A stretch of 64,000 nucleotides of DNA, from the NCBI RefSeq assembly GCF_009649735.1, contig NZ_WJNH01000002.1, positions 372,001-436,000 on the forward strand. The letters are read 5' to 3'. The notes beneath the pieces were generated by a model that made no database searches, was not told the DNA's origin, and saw only the letters and a list, made by a program, of their open reading frames with translations. Source of the stretch: Salinibacillus xinjiangensis (GTDB lineage Bacteria; Bacillota; Bacilli; Bacillales; Alkalibacillaceae). Both the position numbers and the translations under genes were made by a program. Below are positions 17,322 through 25,764 of the stretch, piece after piece (positions within the stretch are counted from its first letter, which is position 1; each line of letters opens with the position of its first letter).

Positions 17322-18314
17322 TTATAACTCAGGTTCTTCATATTCATAATTAACAGGCACTGGAGCAACATTTGACCTCTCTAACGCAGGTGTATCCTTG
17401 CGTGCAATTTGATGCACCGCAGCCCCCACAATATTTCCAACGTCCTTTAATTTTTCCTTACTAATATAATCAATGATGTCATCCTCTGAGTGATACCACG
17501 GCTCAAGTGGTGTATGAATAAATAGGGCAGCTGGAATACCTAGGTTATGGAATGGAACATGGTCACTGCGGCCAAGCTCACTATATGGTACAGCATCCTC
17601 ACTAACCCGCGAACCGGCTGCTGCACCTAAGTCTGTCACAGTGTTTTGTTTACCGTCTGCAGTAAACATCACTAAGTCACCCGCATCAGCACTCCCCACC
17701 ATATCTAATTGGAACATAGCAACCGTCTTTTCGGCTTCCTCTTCCGTTATGGCTTCGGCGTATTTACGAGATCCCCACAGGCCATTTTCTTCTGCACCAA
17801 ATGCAACAAACTTAATCGTTGTATCTGTAGGTGTGTTAGCGAATACTCTAGCTAACTCTAGAAGTGCACCTGTACCTGAAGCATCGTCATTTGCTCCTGG
17901 TCCCCAAGCAACACTATCATGATGGGAGCCCACAATAATTTGTTGACCTGTGTCATGATTTTTCTTTGGTTCTTTGACAGCTTCCACGTTGTAAGAGGTA
18001 ATCTCTTCTCCACCCCATGAGGTAAATGTGAACTCCTGAACATCGACTTGCTCATACCCATAACTTTCAAACTGTTCAACCAAATAATCTACTGTCTGTA
18101 ATTCACCTTCTGTCCCTGCAGCTCGAGAACCGATTTCTTCAGATAAATAAGAAATATGCTGATAAATATTATCTACATCCACCCTCTTTACAATCTTATT
18201 ATCAAAAGCTTGGTTGGACTCTCCATTTGAAGATGCATCCGCAGCCACAAATGACGGTGTCACCATTAACATAAGAATCGTCATGAGAAGACTGGAAACT
18301 TTCAAGCGCTTCAT
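17322..18314 (-). CDS. Secreted M28-family aminopeptidase
   Basis: This 330-residue protein has a signal peptide (about residues 1-25, ending V-A-A). The M28 zinc ligands are visible in order: G-S-H-H-D-S, then G-A-N-D-D-A-S-G, then G-A-E-E-N-G-L-W-G-S, then L-D-M-V-G, and a final H in W-Y-H-S-E-D-D. This is the two-zinc exopeptidase fold, close to the catalytic part of B. subtilis YwaD but without a PA domain. It would release N-terminal amino acids from peptides outside the cell. It stands alone on the minus strand. Confidence 0.9.
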   Translation of the reverse strand: MKRLKVSSLLMTILMLMVTPSFVAADASSNGESNQAFDNKIVKRVDVDNIYQHISYLSEEIGSRAAGTEGELQTVDYLVEQFESYGYEQVDVQEFTFTSWGGEEITSYNVEAVKEPKKNHDTGQQIIVGSHHDSVAWGPGANDDASGTGALLELARVFANTPTDTTIKFVAFGAEENGLWGSRKYAEAITEEEAEKTVAMFQLDMVGSADAGDLVMFTADGKQNTVTDLGAAAGSRVSEDAVPYSELGRSDHVPFHNLGIPAALFIHTPLEPWYHSEDDIIDYISKEKLKDVGNIVGAAVHQIARKDTPALERSNVAPVPVNYEYEEPEL

Positions 18315-18485
18315 AACCCCACATCCTTTCTAATTTTTCATGTTATAAATTCGAGGGTTATGTACGATTACCTTCTTTATTTCCTAAAAATGGCAAAAAG
18401 GATGTGGTGGGTTGGATGGGAGATACGACTTATGTCCTGATGGGTCTATAGAGGATTATGACGTACGAAAAATCAACACAAACAA

Positions 18486-18522
18486 AAAAAATGAGCGTCA
18501 TAAACTACTCATGACGCCCATT
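18486..18522 (-). terminator. Terminator of the sortase gene
   Basis: On the minus strand TGGGCGTCAT pairs with ATGACGCTCA, followed by a long T run (18481-18489 is A-rich on the plus strand). Confidence 0.85.
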
Positions 18523-18563
18523 ACCCGTATTTGTTCAAGCAATTAAATCAAACCCATCAAACC

Positions 18564-19142
18564 CTATTTAGGATAAGCATAAATAATATACCGTTCTGGA
18601 GCATTTCCTATAAAACCAAATGGATAACATGTGGAAAGAGTCAACACTTCTTCAGGATAGTCCCTGATGACAGTTGTATCATCCGCGTCTACAATTTCTG
18701 TTTCCGCGATTTCATATGTATAGCTTCCATAGGGTAAATCGACAATAAGCTCATCACCTAATTGGAGCTCCCCTACTTTTTGAAAAACCGTATCACGATG
18801 ACCTGATAATAAAATCTGATTTCCTTGACCAGGTAAAACTGTTGAACTGTAGTGTCCTACCCCTTGTTCTAAATCATCTTCACTTGTTCCCTCCACAATG
18901 GGCAATTCACCATCTATTGCAGGCAGGTGCAGCATACCGATCACATCGCCATCATTAGCCGTGAAATTTTCCGCCGACATTTTTTCCTGTTGGTTATTAT
19001 TTTTATTCGATTCAGGATTTACTAGCTCCTTAGCCTCAGCCAGGGATTCCTTTTGGTTTTGATTTGCACTCCAAATATTCCAGCCTGAGTAGATTAACAA
19101 GCCCAATCCAAAAGCCATAAGTATGAACGATAGTTTCTTCAC
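18564..19142 (-). CDS. Class D sortase
   Basis: This 192-residue protein has one N-terminal membrane anchor (about 5-24), a polar linker, and a sortase barrel with the catalytic triad His115 (S-G-H-R-D-T), Cys172 (L-S-T-C-Y-P-F) and Arg184 (A-P-E-R-Y). T-C-Y-P-F-G-F-I-G-x-A-P is typical of class D. Such transpeptidases attach LPxTG-like proteins to the wall, and in Bacillus anthracis class D acts during sporulation. No protein with an LPxTG-type sorting signal is encoded nearby, so its substrates lie elsewhere. Confidence 0.9.
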   Translation of the reverse strand: MKKLSFILMAFGLGLLIYSGWNIWSANQNQKESLAEAKELVNPESNKNNNQQEKMSAENFTANDGDVIGMLHLPAIDGELPIVEGTSEDDLEQGVGHYSSTVLPGQGNQILLSGHRDTVFQKVGELQLGDELIVDLPYGSYTYEIAETEIVDADDTTVIRDYPEEVLTLSTCYPFGFIGNAPERYIIYAYPK

Positions 19143-19218
19143 GGTATAGACAACTCCATTTCTTCCTTATTAACTCCATTTTAACATGGCTCCTATCACT
19201 AAGACAGCTGGAACGAAA

Positions 19219-19977
19219 TCAACTATGCTGCTGAATCGTCCTCCTTAATGTATCCGCAACACTTGAAGTATCCGACTTCAATTCATTAGCAGGGAAGGTA
19301 AGTCTTACAAAGCTTTCATCCATATCCAAAGCTTCATCAAATAAGCTACCAATTCCCTTTGCACGGCGATCGACCTGTAAGAGGACATCCACTCCGTTTT
19401 CTTTCATAAAAAACATAGCCTCAAGTTCATCTAAGTCTCTACGAAATTCGTTTCCTGGTAAAAATTCAAATTCTTGAACATAACGATATCGTCTGGAATA
19501 TTCCATCTCCACTTTTCTCAGCTGAAAGCCAAGATGATTCGTTAACGCATCTAAAAGGATGTTCATATATGAGTGTGGTTTGACTTGGATAAAATCTCGA
19601 TCATTTGGGTCAATGGCATTCGGAACATCTAACCCAGTCTGTATCCATACCTTTGTTTTTTTGAAAGTAGGTGGCGTATGAACTGGTAGAGTAAACTGAA
19701 AATCAATCTCCTTTCTCTCCCCTTCTTGAATCACAAAGGATTGACCAATTGAAAAGGAGTCAAGAACAACATTATCATATACTTTACGGTCATCCTTTTC
19801 ACGCACCACTTCTGTCATAACAAAAAGCTGAATGCGGTCGATTTGTTGTTCTGTGTTTCCACCTTGAATGACAACCTTACCTTGAACCTCCTGCCCTGGT
19901 TCAAGCTGGGTATTGTCTAATTGTGTATCTACCTTAGCACTTCCAATTCCAACACTGGCTAACCATTTCTTTAACAT
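19219..19977 (-). CDS. spo0M: Sporulation-control protein Spo0M
   Basis: This 252-residue protein starts M-L-K-K-W-L-A-S-V-G-I-G and is an arrestin-like Spo0M along its whole length, with G-K-V-V-I-Q-G-G and the central F-T-L-P-V-H-T-P. Spo0M influences phosphorelay and cell division at the start of sporulation. Three ATG codons are adjacent; the third (19977) has AGGGAG at 8-nt spacing. It follows the 45-residue zinc-ribbon gene by 28 bp, which suggests co-transcription. Confidence 0.92.
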   Translation of the reverse strand: MLKKWLASVGIGSAKVDTQLDNTQLEPGQEVQGKVVIQGGNTEQQIDRIQLFVMTEVVREKDDRKVYDNVVLDSFSIGQSFVIQEGERKEIDFQFTLPVHTPPTFKKTKVWIQTGLDVPNAIDPNDRDFIQVKPHSYMNILLDALTNHLGFQLRKVEMEYSRRYRYVQEFEFLPGNEFRRDLDELEAMFFMKENGVDVLLQVDRRAKGIGSLFDEALDMDESFVRLTFPANELKSDTSSVADTLRRTIQQHS

Positions 19978-20005
19978 CATCATCTCTCCCTTAAAGCCAA
20001 TAGTT

Positions 20006-20143
20006 TCAATCCCGTTCGTTTTCTTCACTTTCAACACAGGAAAAACACTGGAGCTTTCCATTCTCATGAACCCCATCTAAAAAACCATCCATGCAGAAGA
20101 CATCCTGACCACAGGTTTGACATTGACCAACCTTTTCCTTCAA
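20006..20143 (-). CDS. 45-residue zinc-ribbon peptide upstream of spo0M
   Basis: The reading frame from a TTG at 20143 gives M-K-E-K-V-G-Q-C-Q-T-C-G, then D-V-F-C-M-D-G-F-L-D-G-V and L-Q-C-F-S-C, ending E-N-E-R-D at 20006. Two C-x2-C pairs plus another Cys suggest one bound zinc ion. GGTGGGAG lies just before the start. It is too short for usual gene callers. It lies 28 bp before spo0M on the same strand, so the two probably share a transcript. Function unknown; TTG start and small size keep confidence moderate. Confidence 0.62.
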   Translation of the reverse strand: MKEKVGQCQTCGQDVFCMDGFLDGVHENGKLQCFSCVESEENERD

Positions 20144-20220
20144 GCAACTCCCACCTTTTATATTTTCATTATAATATTCGTCATTAAAAACTCTTAGTCC
20201 TGCCTATGACTTTTCATTAA

Positions 20221-20254
20221 AAAATCCGTGAACCTATCCTAGCTCACGGATTTT
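20221..20254 (-). terminator. Terminator of the CDGSH gene
   Basis: AAAATCCGTGA and TCACGGATTTT form a stem of about 10 bp just after the stop at 20261 on the minus strand. Confidence 0.85.
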
Positions 20255-20260
20255 CCAAAA

Positions 20261-20464
20261 TTACTTAGCTCTTGGCTGACTCTCAAATCCTATCTTTTTA
20301 TGGGTTCCATCACAAAATGGTTTATTTGATGAATGCCCACAGCGACACAGGGAAAAGCTTGCTTTTGTTTCGAATGCATTCCCCTCTTTATCCACTAACT
20401 CTACGTCTCCTGTAACTCGCAAGGAACCATTGTCGTTCACTTTAATTTGTACCTTTTCACTCAT
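20261..20464 (-). CDS. CDGSH iron-sulfur domain protein
   Basis: This 67-residue protein holds the CDGSH motif C-R-C-G-H-S-S-N-K-P-F-C-D-G-T-H, with cluster ligands Cys40, Cys42, Cys51 and His55. These bind a redox-active, acid-labile 2Fe-2S cluster. The N-terminal part carries beta strands like those of other bacterial single-CDGSH proteins. Unlike mitoNEET it has no membrane anchor. It is monocistronic. A role in iron or redox handling is inferred from the family. Confidence 0.9.
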   Translation of the reverse strand: MSEKVQIKVNDNGSLRVTGDVELVDKEGNAFETKASFSLCRCGHSSNKPFCDGTHKKIGFESQPRAK

Positions 20465-20760
20465 ATTTGTTCTCCTCCCCTTTGTTTATAATCTCTTCTA
20501 CTATGATAATACAAAGTACAAAAAATTAAAAATACTTAACTTATGAGGCCTGTGCTATTATTTTCGACCTAGCCCAATCACTTTTCATTTTCAGAAGTAT
20601 TTAAGCGAAAATCAAATTAAATTAGCGAAACAAACGCTTTCATTTGTTTTTTTCGAACTATGAATTTGTGACAAACCTGTGTATAATCAATTCTTGTGTG
20701 CAACGGAACGATTTTCGTGAGAGTCGAAAATCATTACAAAAAAAACGAGGTGAAGACAAC

Positions 20761-22191
20761 TTGAAGGATTGGTTTGGAAATATTAAAGGAGACACCCTCG
20801 CAGGCATTACGGTCGCATTTGCACTCATTCCTGAGGCTATTGCTTTTGCGATTATAGCAGGTGTTGATCCAATGGTTGGATTATACGCATCCTTTTGTAT
20901 CGCGGTAACCATTGCCATCGTCGGTGGACGACCTGGAATGATTTCAGCTGCAACTGGAGCTATGGCCCTTTTGATGGTAACCTTGGTTGCCGATTACGGT
21001 GTGGAATATTTATTTGCCGCTACAATTTTAACCGGAATTATTCAGATTTTATTTGGTATATTTAAGCTTGGTCGTTTTATTACCTTTATTCCCCACTCGG
21101 TTATGATTGGGTTTGTCAATGCGTTAGCTATTTTAATCTTTTTAGCACAGCTTCAACACTTTGTAGGTGCATCTTGGGTGATGTATGCATTTGTTTTGGG
21201 AACACTCGCCATTATTTATTTGTTACCTAAATTAACGACAGCTGTTCCTTCAGCACTAGTTGCCATTATCGTTATGACTGTTGTCGCAATCGCTGGAGGA
21301 TTTAACCTTTCAACAGTTGGGGATATGGGGCAAATTACAAGTAAGCTTCCTATCTTCCAAGTTCCTGAGGTTTTATTTAGCCTTGAAACGTTAATGATTA
21401 TTTTTCCATATTCATTAACACTTGCGATTGTTGGTTTACTTGAATCGTTATTAACCGCTACGATTGTGGATGAAATGACGGATACCAAAAGTAATAAAAA
21501 CAAGGAAGCAAGTGGTCAAGGGATTGCCAATGTGGTAGCCGGCTTTTTCGGTGGAATGGCTGGTTGTGCCATGATTGGACAATCTGTAATCAACGTGAAG
21601 TCAGGTGGTAGAGGCCGTCTTTCCGCACTTGTAGCAGGATCCTTTTTACTTTTCCTTATTTTAGTAATGGGTGAGATTGTGGCCATGATTCCAATGGCAG
21701 CCTTAGTTGGGGTCATGATTATGGTGTCCATTGGCACCTTTGATTGGCAGTCCTTACGTGAATTGCCGAAAATTCCACGCAGTGATGCCTTTGTGATGGT
21801 CACAACTGTTGGAATTGTCGTTTATACCCACGACTTAGCTAAAGGGGTTATTGCAGGTGTTATTATTAGTGCACTTGTATTTGGCTGGAAAATGGCTCAA
21901 ATCAAAGTATCCTCTAAACAAGACAATGAAACCAAAACGTATACTGTATCAGGGCAATTATTTTTTGCCTCCACATCAAACTTTATCGATAGCTTTCAAT
22001 ATGACACAGACCCAGAGCAGGTTATTATCGATTTTTCTCATGCCCATATCTGGGACCATTCTGCTGTTAATGCGATTGCAAAGGTAAAGAAAAAATATAA
22101 TAATATGAATATTTCCGTAACAATCATTGGTTTAAATCAGGAAAGTAACCAGTTGGTTGAGAAAATTGGGCTATCTCCATCAGGTCACTAA
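20761..22191 (+). CDS. SulP-family anion transporter with STAS domain
   Basis: This 476-residue protein has 10-12 membrane helices (about residues 1-380) with A-F-A-L-I-P-E-A-I-A-F-A, the SulP signature in helix 1. A short C-terminal STAS domain (about 385-475) contains V-I-I-D-F-S-H-A-H-I-W-D. Members carry sulfate, bicarbonate or other anions. The TTG at 20761 has GAGGTG at 8-nt spacing and gives the normal N-terminus; the frame is open from 20644. Upstream, GATTTTC / GAAAATC (20710-20732) forms a small leader hairpin. Substrate is uncertain. Confidence 0.9.
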   Translation: MKDWFGNIKGDTLAGITVAFALIPEAIAFAIIAGVDPMVGLYASFCIAVTIAIVGGRPGMISAATGAMALLMVTLVADYGVEYLFAATILTGIIQILFGIFKLGRFITFIPHSVMIGFVNALAILIFLAQLQHFVGASWVMYAFVLGTLAIIYLLPKLTTAVPSALVAIIVMTVVAIAGGFNLSTVGDMGQITSKLPIFQVPEVLFSLETLMIIFPYSLTLAIVGLLESLLTATIVDEMTDTKSNKNKEASGQGIANVVAGFFGGMAGCAMIGQSVINVKSGGRGRLSALVAGSFLLFLILVMGEIVAMIPMAALVGVMIMVSIGTFDWQSLRELPKIPRSDAFVMVTTVGIVVYTHDLAKGVIAGVIISALVFGWKMAQIKVSSKQDNETKTYTVSGQLFFASTSNFIDSFQYDTDPEQVIIDFSHAHIWDHSAVNAIAKVKKKYNNMNISVTIIGLNQESNQLVEKIGLSPSGH

Positions 22192-22199
22192 AAGTAGAA

Positions 22200-22245
22200 A
22201 ACCCTTGAACTTAGTGTTTTTCAAACACAAGTTCAAGGGTTTTTT
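22200..22245 (+). terminator. Strong terminator after the SulP gene
   Basis: AACCCTTGAACTT pairs with AAGTTCAAGGGTT around an inner stem TGTTT / AAACA, then T runs. It may also serve the convergent small gene at 22251. Confidence 0.9.
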
Positions 22246-22250
22246 ATCAA

Positions 22251-22418
22251 TTAATGCTGGGTAAACCATGCAACAATAGAGGTCAATACATACATGATGG
22301 GATCCTTCGTTTGCTTTTTTTCATGTTGAATACGTTCATTAAGCTCTTTTTTTAATTCTGGTTTATCTTCCTCCCATTTTTTCAGAGCCTGTCTTCTATA
22401 ACTAGATTCAAACATCAT
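22251..22418 (-). CDS. Small hypothetical protein
   Basis: This 55-residue product begins M-M-F-E-S-S-Y-R-R-Q-A-L-K-K-W and is mostly charged helix (Lys/Glu-rich to about residue 38), with a hydrophobic end I-M-Y-V-L-T-S-I-V-A-W-F. GGAGGG lies 7 nt before the ATG at 22418, which decides this start over 22433. Such a protein might lie at the membrane through its C-terminus. I recognise no family. Confidence 0.55.
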   Translation of the reverse strand: MMFESSYRRQALKKWEEDKPELKKELNERIQHEKKQTKDPIMYVLTSIVAWFTQH

Positions 22419-22520
22419 AAGCGAACCCTCCATCCAAGAAGTATGTAAACGCTTTCTGTATTGGTATTATAACACCTTATTGGCTGTAATGTCATGATAT
22501 AAATCACAGGTTAATCACAT

Positions 22521-23051
22521 TTATTTACCCTCAACTATCCAATTAGCCACGGATAGAAGGTCAGGAAAAAACATATCAGCATCTGCCTTTTCATCTTTTC
22601 TATCGCCTACTAAAATTGTTTTCGTTCCTGCTTCTTTTCCGGCCACTATATCTGGTTCACGATCCCCCACCATGTAGCTATTTTCCAAATCAATTTCGTG
22701 CTTGTCAGCCAAATCTAAAATCATCTGCGGTTTTGGTTTACGACAGGCACAGTTTGCATGGGGCTTATGTGGACAATAAGTGACATCATCTATTTTTGCG
22801 CCATACTTAGTTAAATCATCCACCATTTTTTGGTGAATATCATGTAAGGCCGTTTCCTTCATATACCCAAGTCCTATCCCACCTTGATTAGTAACCACAA
22901 AGACCTTAAAGCCCTCATCATTAAAAAGTTTAATTGCCTCTCCCACTCCGTCTAGTAAATGAAAGTCTTTAGGTTTGTTGACGAACTTCACACGAGAGCT
23001 GAGTACTTCATTGATGACTCCATCCCGGTCTAAAAACATACCGACATTCAT
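22521..23051 (-). CDS. HAD-IIIA phosphatase, GmhB-like (histidinol-P / heptose-bisphosphate type)
   Basis: This 176-residue protein has HAD motif I as F-L-D-R-D-G-V with Asp8 and Asp10, V-V-T-N-Q-G-G-I-G for motif II, and V-G-D-R-E-P-D for motif IV. A zinc-binding insert reads C-P-H-K-P-H-A-N-C-A-C-R-K-P. This is the D,D-heptose 1,7-bisphosphate phosphatase layout. Gram-positive members dephosphorylate sugar phosphates for surface glycans or act in histidine synthesis. AAAGGAG stands before the ATG. No heptose or histidine genes lie nearby, so the substrate is open. Confidence 0.86.
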   Translation of the reverse strand: MNVGMFLDRDGVINEVLSSRVKFVNKPKDFHLLDGVGEAIKLFNDEGFKVFVVTNQGGIGLGYMKETALHDIHQKMVDDLTKYGAKIDDVTYCPHKPHANCACRKPKPQMILDLADKHEIDLENSYMVGDREPDIVAGKEAGTKTILVGDRKDEKADADMFFPDLLSVANWIVEGK

Positions 23052-23133
23052 CCCGTCACTCCTTTAACGTTTTATTGATGATTGTGTATAAATAAGAATA
23101 AATTGGTAAAAAGCAAACAAAGGAAGTGATTCT

Positions 23134-23808
23134 ATGTATAACCCCAACGCTTTTCCATCCTACCAGTTAATGCGCTCCCCGCAGCAAAATTCATTTTCAC
23201 TAAAAGTATTAGGAGAAGGTACAGTATCCATTCAGCCCAATCGAGCGATTATCTCATTAGGAGTTGTCACAGAAGATCAAAATTTACAACAAGCTCAACA
23301 AACAAATGCTCAAACATCATCTAATGTCATTTCAGCTGTACGACAATATGTATCGAATGATCAGATTCAAACCCGTACCTACCGAATCGATATCCAATAT
23401 GATTATAAAGACGGTGAACAAATCTTTCGCGGATATCGAGTGACCAACATTATCGATGTAACCATTGACCAAATCGATCAAGTTGCTCCATTAATTGACT
23501 CGGCTGTTTCAAGTGGCGCAAATACTGTCAAAAATATCCAAATGACCGTTTCTAATCCCTCTACCTATAAGCAACAAGCCCTCCAAAAAGCCATTCAAAA
23601 TGCTCAGGAAAAAGCAAAGCTTGTTGGAGAGACTTTAAACATCTCGATTCAAACTATCCCATATCAGATTAAAGAAAGGATTCAACCAGAGGACGATAGA
23701 CCAAGAAATCTAGTATTAGGAATATCAACCGAAAGCCCAACCACCCCGATTGAACCCGGTTTATTAGAAGTAACGTCGGTAGTAGAAGCAAAATTTACTA
23801 CATCTTAA
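23134..23808 (+). CDS. SIMPL-domain (DUF541) protein
   Basis: This 224-residue protein carries a SIMPL domain from about residue 22: V-L-G-E-G-T-V-S-I-Q-P-N-R-A-I-I-S-L-G-V, then later Y-R-V-T-N-I-I-D-V-T-I and A-I-Q-N-A-Q-E-K-A-K. There is no signal peptide, unlike many Gram-negative members, so it is probably cytosolic or spore-associated. AGGAAGTG precedes the ATG. A hairpin AGCGCCGTT / AACGGCGCT follows at 23816-23840. The molecular role of the family is not settled. Confidence 0.85.
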   Translation: MYNPNAFPSYQLMRSPQQNSFSLKVLGEGTVSIQPNRAIISLGVVTEDQNLQQAQQTNAQTSSNVISAVRQYVSNDQIQTRTYRIDIQYDYKDGEQIFRGYRVTNIIDVTIDQIDQVAPLIDSAVSSGANTVKNIQMTVSNPSTYKQQALQKAIQNAQEKAKLVGETLNISIQTIPYQIKERIQPEDDRPRNLVLGISTESPTTPIEPGLLEVTSVVEAKFTTS

Positions 23809-23815
23809 GTATGTA

Positions 23816-23840
23816 AGCGCCGTTTGATGAGAACGGCGCT
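23816..23840. terminator. GC-rich hairpin between convergent genes
   Basis: AGCGCCGTT (23816-23824) and AACGGCGCT (23832-23840) form a 9-bp stem. The T run is weak on both strands, so it may act as a boundary element rather than an efficient terminator. Confidence 0.55.
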
Positions 23841-23841
23841 C

Positions 23842-24564
23842 TTAGATAAACGTAAGAATAAGCGATAGAATTAAACCAACAGAAGTGATTAAACCTACAA
23901 TTCTTCCTCCATCACTGTAGGCTTCAGGCATCATAGTGGAGCTGACCATGGCAATAATACCCCCGGCAGCAAACGTATTTATAGAAGCTATCCAATGACC
24001 TGAAGCACTGTCTAACCATACATACCCCCCCAACGAACTTAAAGCTGTTAGGATAAACACTACAATCCAAAGGGTAAGAATTTTCATTTTTGAATATTGA
24101 TCCTGCTTTAACCCAATGGTACTGGATAACCCCTCGGGTAAATTACTAATAAAAATAGCAATTACAAGAACTAGGCTAACAGACATATCAATCATACTTA
24201 TTCCGATAACCACAGCTTCTGGCAAAGAATCAATAATCGTCCCTACGAATATAGCAAGTCCCGAATGTCCCTCTGGATTTTTACTCGATCGTTTCCGTTG
24301 ACTTGCTCCCTTCTTAGCCAGTAAGGAATTAATAATAGTAAATAAGGCTGCCCCAGCAAGGAAACCAATTGTCGTAGGTACAAGCCCTTCCTCTTTTGCA
24401 GCTACATATAGCATTTCAAAGGCTGCAGCCCCAATCAGAACTCCAGACCCAAACGCCATCACATAAGCGATAATCTTCTTCGGAATATCGAAGTAAAGTC
24501 CAATCAACGCCCCAATAAAAAGGGCAGAACCTGCAAGTCCTCCCCATAATAATGCTTGTAGCAT
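23842..24564 (-). CDS. ZIP-family metal transporter
   Basis: This 240-residue protein has 7-8 membrane helices and the ZIP signature in the fourth and fifth: I-D-S-L-P-E-A and I-S-N-L-P-E-G-L-S-S, whose acidic and Asn residues form the binuclear metal site. A cytosolic Lys/Arg-rich loop lies near residues 88-100. Members take up Zn2+ or Fe2+. It is a single gene, convergent with the SIMPL gene. No Zur or Fur box is apparent upstream. Confidence 0.88.
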   Translation of the reverse strand: MLQALLWGGLAGSALFIGALIGLYFDIPKKIIAYVMAFGSGVLIGAAAFEMLYVAAKEEGLVPTTIGFLAGAALFTIINSLLAKKGASQRKRSSKNPEGHSGLAIFVGTIIDSLPEAVVIGISMIDMSVSLVLVIAIFISNLPEGLSSTIGLKQDQYSKMKILTLWIVVFILTALSSLGGYVWLDSASGHWIASINTFAAGGIIAMVSSTMMPEAYSDGGRIVGLITSVGLILSLILTFI

Positions 24565-24724
24565 CGACCTTCTCCTCTATCTTATATGTTTATTACTAAT
24601 TATTTTATTACGTCTGTAACAAAACATACACTTAAGGATATTTTCAAACTAATTAAATTTATTGAATACTTTTCCTTTATAATGATATACTTTTTACACT
24701 TATAAAAAGAAAGAATGGTGTCAT

Positions 24725-25255
24725 ATGAGCAATCAGTTCGAAAAAGCAACATTTGCTGGGGGATGTTTTTGGTGCATGGTCAAACCCTTCGACCAATGGG
24801 AAGGTATTGAAGGAATAATTTCTGGTTATACAGGCGGGCATGTAGATAATCCAACATATGAAGAAGTCAAAACAGGAGAAACAGGTCATTACGAAGCGGT
24901 ACAAATCACCTTTGATCCAAGTTTGTTTCCATATGAAAAATTACTTGAGCTTTATTGGCAGCAAATTGATCCTACAGATGCAGGAGGACAGTTCCATGAC
25001 CGCGGGGATCAATATCGAACGGCTATTTTTTATCACAACGAGAATCAAAAACAATTAGCCGAGAAAACAAAAGCAGAGCTAGCAGAAAGCGGCAAGTTTA
25101 AAGCACCAATCGTAACGGAAATTTTGCCTGCGAAAACCTTCTATCCGGCAGAGGATTACCATCAAGATTTTTACAAAAAAAATCCTGATGAGTATCAAGA
25201 GGACCGCGCCAAATCCGGTCGGGATGAGTTTTTGGAGGAACATTGGGATAAATAA
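24725..25255 (+). CDS. msrA: Peptide-methionine (S)-S-oxide reductase MsrA
   Basis: This 176-residue enzyme has the catalytic motif A-G-G-C-F-W-C with Cys14 as nucleophile, then G-Y-T-G-G-H, T-G-E-T-G-H-Y-E-A-V and the conserved D-P-T-D-A-G-G-Q-F-x-D-R-G-x-Q-Y-R. It repairs S-methionine sulfoxide in proteins, recycled by thioredoxin. The C-terminal half lacks an MsrB domain, so it is the single-domain form. It is monocistronic. Confidence 0.94.
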   Translation: MSNQFEKATFAGGCFWCMVKPFDQWEGIEGIISGYTGGHVDNPTYEEVKTGETGHYEAVQITFDPSLFPYEKLLELYWQQIDPTDAGGQFHDRGDQYRTAIFYHNENQKQLAEKTKAELAESGKFKAPIVTEILPAKTFYPAEDYHQDFYKKNPDEYQEDRAKSGRDEFLEEHWDK

Positions 25256-25308
25256 TATTTTAAAGGGATACCCAATCCAATGGTTATCCCTTTTTTCATA
25301 AGGGCGAA

Positions 25309-25710
25309 CTAATGAAGCAGCTTCCCTTCATAATGGTGAATTTCACTAATAAAGTTGTCTAATAAACCCACAAATTTATGAATTCCGTTCACATAATAAA
25401 ATGTACTAGTATTTTGGATGTCAAATATATCATGATCAGGAGAATAAAGATAAACGCGCTTCCTCATGGCCAGAGCCATTCCTAATTCTGTGTGGCTACC
25501 AACTCCTGCTGGCATTATCATCACTAAAAAATCCGCTTGACGTACGCCCTCTTTCTCCATTTCCCCAATTTCTTTTAGTTCGCTATAGGTTTCTGCAGGA
25601 GCATTCCTCGTCCAATCATATGTAAGTGAAAACCCATATTCCTTTAACCTACTTGCAACGTAACGTGCTTTTTCTTTGTTTTTTAGACTAGATGCAATGT
25701 AAAAATTCAA
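25309..25710 (-). CDS. Nucleoside 2-deoxyribosyltransferase-like protein
   Basis: This 133-residue protein starts N-F-Y-I-A-S-S-L-K-N-K and has the Rossmann-like pattern Q-A-D-F-L-V-M-I-M-P-A-G-V-G-S-H-T-E-L-G-M-A-L-A, with a Glu in the place of the nucleophile of nucleoside deoxyribosyltransferases. It is shorter than characterised enzymes, close to the small uncharacterised Bacillus members of this fold. Activity on nucleosides is inferred only. Its upstream side is the second phased repeat array. Confidence 0.72.
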   Translation of the reverse strand: MNFYIASSLKNKEKARYVASRLKEYGFSLTYDWTRNAPAETYSELKEIGEMEKEGVRQADFLVMIMPAGVGSHTELGMALAMRKRVYLYSPDHDIFDIQNTSTFYYVNGIHKFVGLLDNFISEIHHYEGKLLH

Positions 25711-25764
25711 TCGATCCTCTCCTTGATTTGCTGCTCGGATTTTAATGGTATTATATCATATTTT

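Noticed and set aside
17322-19142. M28 peptidase as the sortase substrate
   Set aside because: Its C-terminus has no LPxTG-like motif, hydrophobic helix or positive tail.
20700-20740. Riboswitch in the SulP leader
   Set aside because: Only a 7-bp hairpin GATTTTC / GAAAATC is visible; no known aptamer pattern or terminator follows.
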